Assembly: GCA_003973385.1 (NCBI GenBank)
Contig: QNYK01000079.1
Coordinates: 62,001 to 126,000 of the forward strand
Reading direction: 5' to 3'
DNA from: Bacillota bacterium
GTDB lineage: Bacteria; Planctomycetota; UBA8108; UBA1146
Length of the DNA: 64,000 nucleotides
Shown here: positions 1-9,054 of the stretch, piece after piece
Layout of the letters: the number at the start of each line of letters is the position of its first letter
Numbering within the stretch: the stretch's first letter is position 1
Program-made: the position numbers and the translations under genes
Notes under the pieces: model-generated
The model's database searches: none
What the model saw: the letters and a program-made list of their open reading frames with translations, nothing else
What the model was told of the DNA's origin: nothing

Positions 1-1469
1 GTCATCGCGATGTGAAGACCGACCTTGTCCTCATCTCTGAGCATTCGCATCCACGACATCCCATCCGGGAAGGTCCAGACCGGATTGAAAACGCGAGTGA
101 AATACACTCCGATCTTGCCGACACCATCCTCGACCAGGTGCGGAAGCAGATGGCTCATCTCGTAGAACGATGTCGGATACTGTCTCGGCCAGATCAACTC
201 GTTCCATCTCTTGCCGTGCTCCGGGTTCGAGAAGAAGGCAGGCTTCAACTTGTTCCATCCGGCTGGCGATGTGCCCCCCTCCTGCCCCAGAGCTCCCGTG
301 AAGGCGGTCAACAGTGCCAGTGAGCGAGCGATCTGCCACCCCCCGAGGTTACCGCTGGCCGCACTCCTCCAGATGTGGCAAGCCATCCTCGGTCCCGCTC
401 GTTCGATCTCGTCAGCGAGAGTTTGAATGCTCCCTGCCTCGATATCTGAAAGTTCTTCCGCCATCTCCGGGGTCCACTCTTCGAGGTGCTCGGCAAATCT
501 CTCGAGAAATCGAGTCAGCGTCGGAGAGTCAGAAGGATGCAACTCCTGCATGTAGCCGCGCCAGTCGATCCAGTTCTCGACAAATTCGAGATCGATCTTA
601 CGCTCGACGATCAGCAGCCGCAGTACCGCAAGCAGTACAGCCCCTTCTGTTCCGGGGCGCGTGGCAAGCCAGAGATCTGCCTTGGCTGCGGTGTTCGAGA
701 GGCGTGGATCGAGCACGACGATCCTGGCACCTCTCTGCTTCGCCTCGATGATTCTCTGAGCGTGTGGATTGAAATAGTGCCCCGACTCGAGATGGGCACT
801 GATCAGCAGGATCAACTGGGCATTCTCATGGTCGGGAGCCGGTCGATCGTAGCCCCACGTCAACTGGTAGCCACATCGAGCCGATGCGGAGCAAACCGTG
901 GTATGACTGTTGTGCCCGTCGACTCCCCACGCTTGCAGCACCCGCTCCATCGACCCTTCATGTCCTGGGCGACCGACGTGATACATCACCTCGTCATGTC
1001 GCTCTTGCTGTAGCAAGCCTCGTATCTTCTCGGCGATGGTGTCGAGAGCCTCATCCCAGGAGATCGGTTCAAATCCACCCTCGCCACGGGCCCCCTTTCT
1101 GACCATCGGTTGAAGGATTCGGTCCGGATCGTTGATCTGATTGAGAGTCGCCGGCCCCTTGGCACAGTTTCGGCCGCGACTTCCCGGATGCAGCGGATTG
1201 CCCTCGATTCGGACAATCTTTTCCTCATCGACATCGATGGTGGCGAGCAGTCCACAGCCCGCCTCGCAGTTGAAACAGGTGGTCGGGATCATCGCCATGC
1301 GACGCGCACGTCGTGAGGCATCCAGTTCCTCCACCTCGAGCCAACGATCGAAGGGCGGGTAATCCTGGAGATCTTCGCCGTAGCGAGATGGCGGAAGCGA
1401 CTTCTTCTGCCTCGGCACCAGCCCCATCTCGACGGCGACCTTCTCGATCCAGTTCTGCTTTGAACTCAT
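1..1469 (-). CDS. Molybdopterin oxidoreductase catalytic subunit (PsrA/PhsA-like), C-terminus beyond window
   Basis: Continuous minus-strand reading frame with no stop as far as the window edge; about 489 N-terminal residues are visible. Residues 44-90 hold the Cys pattern of the N-terminal [4Fe-4S] site (TCFNCEAGCG, then RNCAKGP). These are followed by the molybdopterin-oxidoreductase stretches NSHTTVCSAS (candidate Mo-ligand Cys, as in polysulfide/thiosulfate reductases) and VVLDPRLSNTAAKAD. The ATG at 1469 has GAGGAG upstream. It lies 8 bp downstream of the Fe-S/NrfD gene, so it should be the catalytic partner of that membrane-bound electron carrier. No Tat or Sec signal is visible at the N-terminus, so the side of the membrane is unclear. 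The substrate cannot be told from sequence. Confidence 0.9.
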   Translation of the reverse strand, partial: MSSKQNWIEKVAVEMGLVPRQKKSLPPSRYGEDLQDYPPFDRWLEVEELDASRRARRMAMIPTTCFNCEAGCGLLATIDVDEEKIVRIEGNPLHPGSRGRNCAKGPATLNQINDPDRILQPMVRKGARGEGGFEPISWDEALDTIAEKIRGLLQQERHDEVMYHVGRPGHEGSMERVLQAWGVDGHNSHTTVCSASARCGYQLTWGYDRPAPDHENAQLILLISAHLESGHYFNPHAQRIIEAKQRGARIVVLDPRLSNTAAKADLWLATRPGTEGAVLLAVLRLLIVERKIDLEFVENWIDWRGYMQELHPSDSPTLTRFLERFAEHLEEWTPEMAEELSDIEAGSIQTLADEIERAGPRMACHIWRSAASGNLGGWQIARSLALLTAFTGALGQEGGTSPAGWNKLKPAFFSNPEHGKRWNELIWPRQYPTSFYEMSHLLPHLVEDGVGKIGVYFTRVFNPVWTFPDGMSWMRMLRDEDKVGLHIAM

Positions 1470-1477
1470 ATCGCTCC

Positions 1478-3004
1478 TCAGGCCAACGGGAGGCGCTGAG
1501 GCGCCTCGACCCACAGATGTTCCCAGATGGCGATGCCCACCAGTGCCAGCAGTCCGGAACAGATATGTGTCAGTTCTGCTGCCGGCAGTCCCCACAGCAG
1601 CATCAGCGGCACGATTCGCCCGACACCGATCGCCCCACCCAGCAGCCACCAACCTCTCGCCCCCAGGGTCATCGATCGCGAGGCGAGACGTGCGGCCTCG
1701 GTCGAGTGCTTGCCGAACACCTCGAGCAAGATGAAGGGCAGTTCGATCAGAAGTGCCATGGCCAGTACACCATGCAAGTCGCTCAGTGCCACGGGACGGA
1801 TCAGCAAGAGCACAGCAGCACCGGCGACCAGTGCCTGGAAGCCGAGGTGAATCGGCGACCATGCCGACTGCCACAGATCGCGGCCCTTCGCCTGACCGAA
1901 CAGCCAGCCGGTATAGACGGCGACAAAGGTGCCACCGAGGCCGCCCAGAGCTAACAACAGCAACCCCACCCACGAATCGGTGGGATTCCCATGCCACCAG
2001 CCGAGTGTCACCACACAGCCGAAGAAGGTGATCCCGTATGCACCTCTCACCAGCCACGAGGACCATTGCGGTCGCAGCAGCACCCAGAGAAATCGTTCCG
2101 GTCGCTTGAGATCGGAGACCAGTAGCACTCCCGTGACGGCGAGAAAGAGCAACGCAACGATCCACCCCAGACCGATCGATTCATCGATGAGCGCACGGCG
2201 TTCGAACGGCACCAACATCGCCGGTACCATCACCACACCCGCAGCGATCGACTTGGTCCACAGGTAGGCACTCACCTTCCAGCCCCAGCTGGCGGCGTGG
2301 CGCTGGTGGATGTCGTAGGTTCGATGGGGAGCTCCTCGTTGAAGTGCCGGCTCCATTCCCTCGGGAGGATCGGTGGCATCTCGAGGACGCTCGCCCCAGA
2401 GGGTTCTGACGCTGCGCTGGCTCGCCAGTGGATCGAGGGCCTCTCGATGCCCCTCGATGTAAAAGATCTTGGGACCGGTCCCCTTCTCTGGCTTTCGCAC
2501 CATCGTCGGTTCCCCGGCCACGAGCCGTGCGATCCGGCTACCGGGATCGGCCAGATTACCGGTGATGATGGCGTTGGTCGGACAGACCACCGCACAGGCG
2601 GGCTCGCGACCGGCATCGACCCGGTGAGAACAATAGTTGCACTTGGTAGCCGTTCCCGTTTCCGGATGGATGTCGATGGCATCGTAGGGACACGCCTGCA
2701 TGCACGCCTTGCAGCCGATGCAGCGGCTGGAGTCAAAATCGACGATCGCGTCCTGGCGCACCGTCAGGCTCGCAGTGGGACAGATCTCGACACAGGGGGC
2801 ATTCTCACAGTGGTTACATCGCAGGACATGGAAGGAGCGCTCTGCGCGAGGATGCACTCCCTTCTCCAGATACTGGACCCAGGTCTTGTTGACGCCGACC
2901 GGATCAGAATGCTCCGTCTTGCAGGCGACCGTGCATGCGTGGCAGCCGATGCAGAGCCGATTGTCGATGACGAATCCATAGGAGAGTTCATTGCGGGAAT
3001 CCAT
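1478..3004 (-). CDS. Fused 4Fe-4S ferredoxin / NrfD-like membrane subunit
   Basis: 508 aa. The N-terminal ~200 residues contain four Cys clusters (CIGCHACTVAC, CNHCENAPC, CIGCKACMQAC, CNYCSHR...C..VC), typical of a PsrB/DmsB-like electron-transfer subunit with four [4Fe-4S] centres. A linker follows, and from about residue 240 there are eight or so hydrophobic segments of the NrfD/PsrC quinone-interacting type. The two functions are usually separate genes; here they are one polypeptide. The next gene downstream is the molybdopterin subunit, so together they form a complete quinone-linked oxidoreductase. The start at 3004 lacks a strong Shine-Dalgarno sequence. Confidence 0.9.
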   Translation of the reverse strand: MDSRNELSYGFVIDNRLCIGCHACTVACKTEHSDPVGVNKTWVQYLEKGVHPRAERSFHVLRCNHCENAPCVEICPTASLTVRQDAIVDFDSSRCIGCKACMQACPYDAIDIHPETGTATKCNYCSHRVDAGREPACAVVCPTNAIITGNLADPGSRIARLVAGEPTMVRKPEKGTGPKIFYIEGHREALDPLASQRSVRTLWGERPRDATDPPEGMEPALQRGAPHRTYDIHQRHAASWGWKVSAYLWTKSIAAGVVMVPAMLVPFERRALIDESIGLGWIVALLFLAVTGVLLVSDLKRPERFLWVLLRPQWSSWLVRGAYGITFFGCVVTLGWWHGNPTDSWVGLLLLALGGLGGTFVAVYTGWLFGQAKGRDLWQSAWSPIHLGFQALVAGAAVLLLIRPVALSDLHGVLAMALLIELPFILLEVFGKHSTEAARLASRSMTLGARGWWLLGGAIGVGRIVPLMLLWGLPAAELTHICSGLLALVGIAIWEHLWVEAPQRLPLA

Positions 3005-3175
3005 TTTCTGAATCTAACTGCCGGAACCGTCCCGGGCCACGACTCTCCCCGGGTTGACCTGGACTTCTTCAGGCCTCAGGTTGGGGTGGCAGCGAGAACT
3101 TCGGCCCCCCCCTGTGAGGGACCTGTCGGAGCGGCTCTGCCACGTCAGATCGGCCGCGAGCAAGGAGCATGTCGT
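3005..3175. promoter_or_regulatory. Divergent intergenic region between nrfCD-like and addB-like genes
   Basis: About 170 bp separating two divergently transcribed units, so promoters in both directions are expected here. No convincing -35/-10 pair or operator could be singled out. The addB ribosome-binding site AAGGAG lies at 3162-3167. Confidence 0.4.
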
Positions 3176-5944
3176 TTGAATCGAATCTTCCTCGGTACTG
3201 AACACGACGCACTGGAGTGCGCCGCAGCCAAGATGCTCGAATCTGCGCCGCCATCTGCCGGCGGCGGCCCTTTCGATCTCAGAGAACTGATCGTTCTGAT
3301 TCCTGGTCGCCAGGCGGGAAGACGATTGCGCCGAGTCCTGGTGCAACAGGCCGACGCCCTCGGTCGAGGACTTCTGCCCCCTCGCATCTCGACCCCGGGT
3401 CATCTGGAACCACTGGTCTGCGCTCCCGATCAGCCGTTCGCAACGGCGCTCGAGGACCGGATCGCCTGGATCCGGGCGCTCAGATCTTGCCCTGCCGACC
3501 TGCTCGCGACCATCGGACTCGAATCGGCGGCTCTCGGTGCATCCGCGCTGCTGGCCCTGGCACGGCTTCTCTCGAGGCTCAGTTCGGACCTGCGCAGAGA
3601 AGGGGTCACCCTCGGTCAGGCCGCCGAGACGACCGCTCGAAACGACCCCAACGCCGCACTCCGTCTGCGCACCGTCGAGCGGATCGAGGCGATCCGTTCG
3701 GCCAGGCTGCGCGAACTGGGTCTCACCGACACCGGTGAGTTTTGCTCGAATCCAGCGAGGCAGGACCAGCGCATCATCCTGTTGGGAATCCTCGAGATCC
3801 CCGCGCGGATGCGGCAGTGGTTGCAACAGAATTGCCAGGCCCAGGCGTGGATCGATGCAGATGAGGCCATGCAACACCGCTATGACGAGTTCGGCTGCCC
3901 CATCCCCGACCAGTGGGAATCCCTCGATGGCCCGGCACCCGCCGAAATGGTCGTGGCCGACGATCCCCGGTCACTGACCGCGGCGTTGCTGCAACAGATT
4001 CATCAGCACTCTTCAGACTCTGCCGAGGCGCAGATCACCATCGGACTGCTCGACCAGAAACTCTCGCCCTGGCTGCTGGAAGGATTCCGCCGCTCGGGAA
4101 TCCCGCTCCACGTCGCCGCGGGAACTCCCCATGCCGAATCCTCGTGCGGGCGACTGCTGGCAGACCTCCACTCCGCTGTCGAATCCCTCTCTCGACGCTC
4201 GGTGGCGGCACTGGCCAGACACCCTGCCATCCATATCCGGTTGCCCGGACTGACACTCAAGGGCGGCAGGGAACTCGAACCCATCGAATCCATCGATCGC
4301 TGGTCATCGAGAAGGCAACCGGTCCAGGCCAGTGATCCACTTGCTCCCCCGGCTGTCGAGTTCATTCGCAAGGCGATCGAGCCCTTACGCACCGACGCTG
4401 GCAACTGTTCAGACCGAGTGCAGCAACTTCTACAGTGTTTCTTGGATCTGGTCGGATCTGGTGACACCGGTCAACCATCCCTTCCAGCATCGGGTCTCGA
4501 CGGGTTGATCTCTGCGGTGGAAAAGTTGAGTCGCATCGGGGATCGTGACGAAGATCCGCTCTCTGGTAGCGATGCCATCGCCTTGATCATCGACTTGCTC
4601 GAGGAGTCTGCGATACCGGATCGACATCAGAACTCAAGTATCGGCTTGCTCGGTTGGCTGGAACTCTCCTTCGATTCTGCCGATGTATTATTGCTGACCG
4701 GCGCAACCGAAGGACAACTCTCGCCCGCGCCATCGGGCGACCCGCTGCTTCCTCACGGTGTCCGTCAGGAACTGGGACTTCCTGGAACTCGCGAGGTGGG
4801 AGCCAGGGATAGCCACCTGCTCCATGTGTTACTCGATGGCCGCCGCAAAACCATCGTCGCCCTGTGTGCCCGTAGCGGTGAAGGCGATCCGCTGCTTCCC
4901 AGTCGATTGTTGCTGCAAGGAACGGATGGCCTCGATCGGCTGGCCCACTTTCTGGATCGAAAGAAACGGTACCGCTATCACCTCGGCGAGCCAGAACAGG
5001 TTGCAAACAGTCCGGATTCGCTCGGCGCACCGAGGAGTGTGCTGCTACCACCCCCTGAGACCATCGCCGTCACTTCTTTTTCCGACTACATCGAAGATCC
5101 TGTGCTGTTCCAGATGAACAAGGTGCTGCGACTTCGGGATTGCCACGACCGCGATCGACAGTTGAATCCTGCGGATTTTGGATCGTTGATCCACAAGGTG
5201 CTCGAATGCTATGGCCTGGATGTCGAACTTCGAGCCCTGACCGATGAAGACCAGATTCGTGACGCACTGCACCAGTTGCTCGATCGATACAGGAGTCGGA
5301 AGATCGCAGATCCCGCCAGAGCCGCCGTGCTGGTCCAGCTGGAACAGGCGAGAGCACGCCTCGATGCATGGGCTTCTCTTCAGGCCCACCAACGAGCCCA
5401 GGGTTGGCGGCTGGTCGACGCAGAGATCGACCTGGATTCCACGAGATGTCGCATCCAGGTTCCTGAGGGTGAAATGGGGCTGTCGGGTCGTATCGATCGC
5501 ATCGACTACAACGAGCAGACTCAGCGCTGGCGACTCCTCGACTACAAGACAGGAGACTCCGGCAAGACCCCGGAGCAGGACCATCGGAGGGGACCCAAGA
5601 ATTCGAAGTCATGGGTAAAACTACAGTTACCCCTCTATCTTCAATTTGCCCATCAACTGGAAATCGATGGGTTGACGCGCCAATCCGAGATGGAAACTGG
5701 CTTCTGCTTGCTTCCTGCCAGTCCAGAGGAGACCCGCATCGAGATCGCGACGTGGAGTCCGGAAGACCTGGAAGTCGCTCGTGAACTGTCCGAAGCGACC
5801 GTCTCCGAGATCCTCAGCGGCACGGAACAACCCCTCTCGGTGCTGAAGACCCCGTGGCAGCGAGCATTCGCCGGAACCACCGTCGAATCGGCATCCCGCC
5901 TCGATGGAATCGCCGACAAGGATGATGAAGAGGGGTCCCGATGA
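3176..5944 (+). CDS. addB: AddB-like helicase-nuclease subunit (PD-(D/E)XK family)
   Basis: About 922 aa from a TTG start at 3176. AAGGAG sits 8 nt upstream, and any start further upstream would run deep into the divergent gene. The N-terminus (LIVLIPGRQAGRRLRRVL) resembles the degenerate UvrD-like domain of AddB. The C-terminal third carries the RecB-type nuclease motifs: LIHKVLE, then GRIDRIDY with the metal-binding Asp, and LLDYKTGD with the catalytic Lys. The four-Cys [4Fe-4S] staple of Firmicute AddB is not visible. The stop overlaps the next gene's start in an ATGA, so the two subunits are translationally coupled. Expected role: processing of double-strand breaks for recombination together with AddA. 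Confidence 0.87.
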   Translation: MNRIFLGTEHDALECAAAKMLESAPPSAGGGPFDLRELIVLIPGRQAGRRLRRVLVQQADALGRGLLPPRISTPGHLEPLVCAPDQPFATALEDRIAWIRALRSCPADLLATIGLESAALGASALLALARLLSRLSSDLRREGVTLGQAAETTARNDPNAALRLRTVERIEAIRSARLRELGLTDTGEFCSNPARQDQRIILLGILEIPARMRQWLQQNCQAQAWIDADEAMQHRYDEFGCPIPDQWESLDGPAPAEMVVADDPRSLTAALLQQIHQHSSDSAEAQITIGLLDQKLSPWLLEGFRRSGIPLHVAAGTPHAESSCGRLLADLHSAVESLSRRSVAALARHPAIHIRLPGLTLKGGRELEPIESIDRWSSRRQPVQASDPLAPPAVEFIRKAIEPLRTDAGNCSDRVQQLLQCFLDLVGSGDTGQPSLPASGLDGLISAVEKLSRIGDRDEDPLSGSDAIALIIDLLEESAIPDRHQNSSIGLLGWLELSFDSADVLLLTGATEGQLSPAPSGDPLLPHGVRQELGLPGTREVGARDSHLLHVLLDGRRKTIVALCARSGEGDPLLPSRLLLQGTDGLDRLAHFLDRKKRYRYHLGEPEQVANSPDSLGAPRSVLLPPPETIAVTSFSDYIEDPVLFQMNKVLRLRDCHDRDRQLNPADFGSLIHKVLECYGLDVELRALTDEDQIRDALHQLLDRYRSRKIADPARAAVLVQLEQARARLDAWASLQAHQRAQGWRLVDAEIDLDSTRCRIQVPEGEMGLSGRIDRIDYNEQTQRWRLLDYKTGDSGKTPEQDHRRGPKNSKSWVKLQLPLYLQFAHQLEIDGLTRQSEMETGFCLLPASPEETRIEIATWSPEDLEVARELSEATVSEILSGTEQPLSVLKTPWQRAFAGTTVESASRLDGIADKDDEEGSR

Positions 5945-8900
5945 CCTTTTCACCTCACCTGCTGATCCGAGCCAGCGCTGGTTCCGGCAAAACACACCAG
6001 TTGACCAGCCGCTTCATCGGATTGCTGACCAGCGGTGAGGACCCCGCTGGGATCCTCGCAGTGACTTTTACACGTCGTGCTGCCGGGGAAATCATGGAGC
6101 GGGTGCTACTTCGGATGCTGAGCGCGACGAGGGATCCAGAGCCACTGAAACAACTGCAAGACTCGCTCGTCGAAGCCGGTTTCGGGCGAGCCACTTCCGA
6201 GCAGATCGAGATCGCCCTCAGAGGACTCGTCGACCAGTTGCATCGTTGTGGAGTCTCGACGCTGGATGCATTTTTCGCACGGCTTGCGATCGCCCATACC
6301 TTCGAGTGCGGGCTACCCCCCGGCTGGACCATCCTCGAAAAAGACCAGCTAGAAGCGGTGCAGGCGGCTGCCATCCAGCAGATCCTGGCGGACGGCGGCC
6401 AGGCCAAGGCGCGAATCTTGATGCACCGGCTGAGCCGTGGCAAAGCAACGAGTCAGGTGGCGGATCAATTGGAGCAGATCGTCTCCCATGGCCATGACAA
6501 GTACATCGAGTTCCCCTACTCGGCGTGGCAAAACCCCCAGATGAGTCCCAGGCCGGATGATGCTCGAGTTCAACAGGTGCTGGACCTCTTCAACTCGGTG
6601 ACCTGTCCGCTGACGAAGGCGGGAACTCCGAAGAAGAACTGGCAAGGGGCTCTGACCCGATTGGGCACCTGGTTTGATCACCCGGATGGAGCCGATGCGC
6701 TGGGCCTGTTCAAATCAGGGCTAGCTCTGGCGGTCCTCAATGGCGAATCGAAATTCGACCGCGTCGAGATTCCCGAGGATATCTACATCTCGGTACAACT
6801 CATCATCGAGTCCGCGCGAACTCACATCGCGAGCGCGATCCGCGCCCAGAACATCGCCACCCGTGAATTGCTGGCGAGTTACGATCGATACAGAAGCATC
6901 GGGCTGCACACTCGAGGAGGCGTGGCGTTTCAGGACATTCCTCAGGCTCTGGCGGTCGCCAGCGTTCTCGCCTCCGCCGACACCATCCTGTATCGGCTCG
7001 ACGCTTCGACGCGTCACCTGCTACTCGATGAGTTCCAGGACACCTCGCTGTTGCAGTTCGCTGCACTTCGCCCACTCATCGAGGAAGTCGCCAGCGATTC
7101 CGATGGGGGTCGAACGGTCTTCTGCGTCGGGGATCCAAAACAGGCGATCTATGGCTGGCGGGGAGGCAGAGCAGAGGTCCTCGACCTGCTTCAGGATTTC
7201 TTGAAACCCGGTTCGGATCAGACCCTCGACGCGTCGTACCGCTCCTCCCAGGAGATCCTCGACGGCGTCAACACGGTATTTGGTAGCCTGCCCCCTGCGG
7301 GGTGGCTCGCTACCGACCACCAGGCCATCCGTAACTGGTGCAATAATTTTCACGACCATGTCAGTGCCGCCGGGGGTCCCGGAGATGCTCCCGGGCACAT
7401 CGTCCTCAAGGTCGCCCAGCAACACCCCGACCGCGAGATCGCAGTCTGTCCCTACATCGATGCCATCGATGAGGTAGAGCGCATCATCGGGATCTCGACC
7501 GAGTGCTCCATCGCCATACTGGTACGCAAGAACCAGAACATCGCCCGGATGGTAGCAGCGCTCAGAGAACGGGGAATCGATGCCAGTGAGGAGGGCGGCA
7601 ACCCCCTGGTCGATTCTCCAGCAGTTGGCCGATTGGTTGCCCTGCTGGAACTGATCGAGCATCCAGGTGACTCGACGATGCGTTTTGCCGTCGCCCATTC
7701 ACCACTGCCGCAGATCGCCCGGAGCATCGGCGGGTTTCCTGACGGCGACTGGCAGGATTCTCAGGTCGCCCGAGCCATCTCGGATACCCTGCGCCGCCGC
7801 ATCCACGAACGTGGCATCACCGAGGCGATCGCTCCCCTTGCTGAGGGTTTGGCGCAGATCTGTTCGTCCGAGGACAGGGTCAGAATTCGCCAGATGATGG
7901 AGCAGATCCACATCCGAAGATTTCGCGGCTGCCGTCTGGAGGAATTGATCACTCACCTGCGCACCCATCACCTCTCATCCCCGAGTGGATCCAGGGTCGA
8001 GGTGATGACGGTCCATCAGGCAAAAGGCCTCGGAAGGGATGTGGTGATTCTTCCCGAACTGGCTCCCGATTGGTTCAAGGTGCTTCCCAATTTGCTCGAG
8101 CAAAGAGCGACCACTGACCCTTCGGGAGAGCGGTGGATCAGCCGTTACATCTCCAAACTGGAGCGACAGATCCTCGGTGAACCTTATCTCGAGATGAATC
8201 GCCAGGCTCGCAAGTCTCAGTTGCAGGAAGCCCTCAGCGTTCTGTATGTAGCGATGACCAGGGCCAGACGTTCCTTGATCATGATTCTCCCCGCGAAAAA
8301 ACCTCCCGAAGCATCCGCTGCCCACCTGCTCCTGCATACCCTCGGAGAGGGCCAGCCCGTCACTCCGGGCGCCACTCTTTACGAGCGAGGAGATGCCGGC
8401 TGCCCGGCACTGATCTGCGGAGAGCCCGAGACGCTGTCGAAGGAGGCGAAAGTTCCGCAACTGTCGACCCCTTCGGTCGGTGTTGTTCAGACTCCTTCTC
8501 AACACTCTGCGACCTTTTCCAGCGAAGCCTCGTTTCGTGCCCGCTCGGTAGGCACCCTGGTTCACTTTGCATTCGAACAACTCGAGTGGGCTGCAGACCT
8601 ACCTCCTGATATCGAGGAACTTCTTTCCAGGGAGTACCCTCGCCTGTCTCCATTCATCGAGGAGACGGTCAAATTACTCGCCGAAGCTGTGCAGGAGCCG
8701 GGACTCCGGGCAACCCTTGACCGAACTGAAACGGAGCAGAGACTCGGCAAGTGTGATGGCGATCAACTGGTGCTGGAACGAGAGGTACCTTTCTGCTGCA
8801 ACACTGGAGACGACCTGTTGAATGGCATCATCGACCGATTGGTGATTCTGGAACGAGATGGGCGACCGATCGCAGCCGAGGTGATCGATTTCAAGACGGA

Positions 8901-9054
8901 TCAGATCAACGAATCATCGCAGCAGACCGCCGAGAAACACGCGGATCAGATGGAGAGTTACAGGCTGGCAGTCTCGAAAACCTGGGGGATTGAAGCCGAC
9001 AGGATCGATTGCCGTGTGTTGCTGGTCAAGAGCGGCGAACTGGTGACTCTCTAG
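5941..9054 (+). CDS. addA: AddA-like UvrD/Rep helicase-nuclease subunit
   Basis: 1037 aa. Walker A ASAGSGKT is at residues 11-18, motif Ia is AVTFTRRAAGE, motif II is LLLDEFQDTS, motif III is VGDPKQAIYGWRGG, motif V is VMTVHQAKGLG and motif VI is LYVAMTRARRS. The C-terminus has a RecB-like nuclease with GTLVHFAFEQ, GIIDRL and EVIDFKTD. This is the classical AddA architecture, with active helicase and second nuclease. The start overlaps the addB stop by 4 bp. The stop TAG shares a CTAG palindrome with the stop of the convergent gene, leaving no terminator space between them. Confidence 0.92.
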   Translation: MTFSPHLLIRASAGSGKTHQLTSRFIGLLTSGEDPAGILAVTFTRRAAGEIMERVLLRMLSATRDPEPLKQLQDSLVEAGFGRATSEQIEIALRGLVDQLHRCGVSTLDAFFARLAIAHTFECGLPPGWTILEKDQLEAVQAAAIQQILADGGQAKARILMHRLSRGKATSQVADQLEQIVSHGHDKYIEFPYSAWQNPQMSPRPDDARVQQVLDLFNSVTCPLTKAGTPKKNWQGALTRLGTWFDHPDGADALGLFKSGLALAVLNGESKFDRVEIPEDIYISVQLIIESARTHIASAIRAQNIATRELLASYDRYRSIGLHTRGGVAFQDIPQALAVASVLASADTILYRLDASTRHLLLDEFQDTSLLQFAALRPLIEEVASDSDGGRTVFCVGDPKQAIYGWRGGRAEVLDLLQDFLKPGSDQTLDASYRSSQEILDGVNTVFGSLPPAGWLATDHQAIRNWCNNFHDHVSAAGGPGDAPGHIVLKVAQQHPDREIAVCPYIDAIDEVERIIGISTECSIAILVRKNQNIARMVAALRERGIDASEEGGNPLVDSPAVGRLVALLELIEHPGDSTMRFAVAHSPLPQIARSIGGFPDGDWQDSQVARAISDTLRRRIHERGITEAIAPLAEGLAQICSSEDRVRIRQMMEQIHIRRFRGCRLEELITHLRTHHLSSPSGSRVEVMTVHQAKGLGRDVVILPELAPDWFKVLPNLLEQRATTDPSGERWISRYISKLERQILGEPYLEMNRQARKSQLQEALSVLYVAMTRARRSLIMILPAKKPPEASAAHLLLHTLGEGQPVTPGATLYERGDAGCPALICGEPETLSKEAKVPQLSTPSVGVVQTPSQHSATFSSEASFRARSVGTLVHFAFEQLEWAADLPPDIEELLSREYPRLSPFIEETVKLLAEAVQEPGLRATLDRTETEQRLGKCDGDQLVLEREVPFCCNTGDDLLNGIIDRLVILERDGRPIAAEVIDFKTDQINESSQQTAEKHADQMESYRLAVSKTWGIEADRIDCRVLLVKSGELVTL

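Noticed and set aside
2297-3175. Upstream extension of the addB frame over the divergent Fe-S gene
   Set aside because: It would be antisense to a clearly real gene, while a TTG at 3176 with AAGGAG at 8 nt gives a full AddB-like protein.
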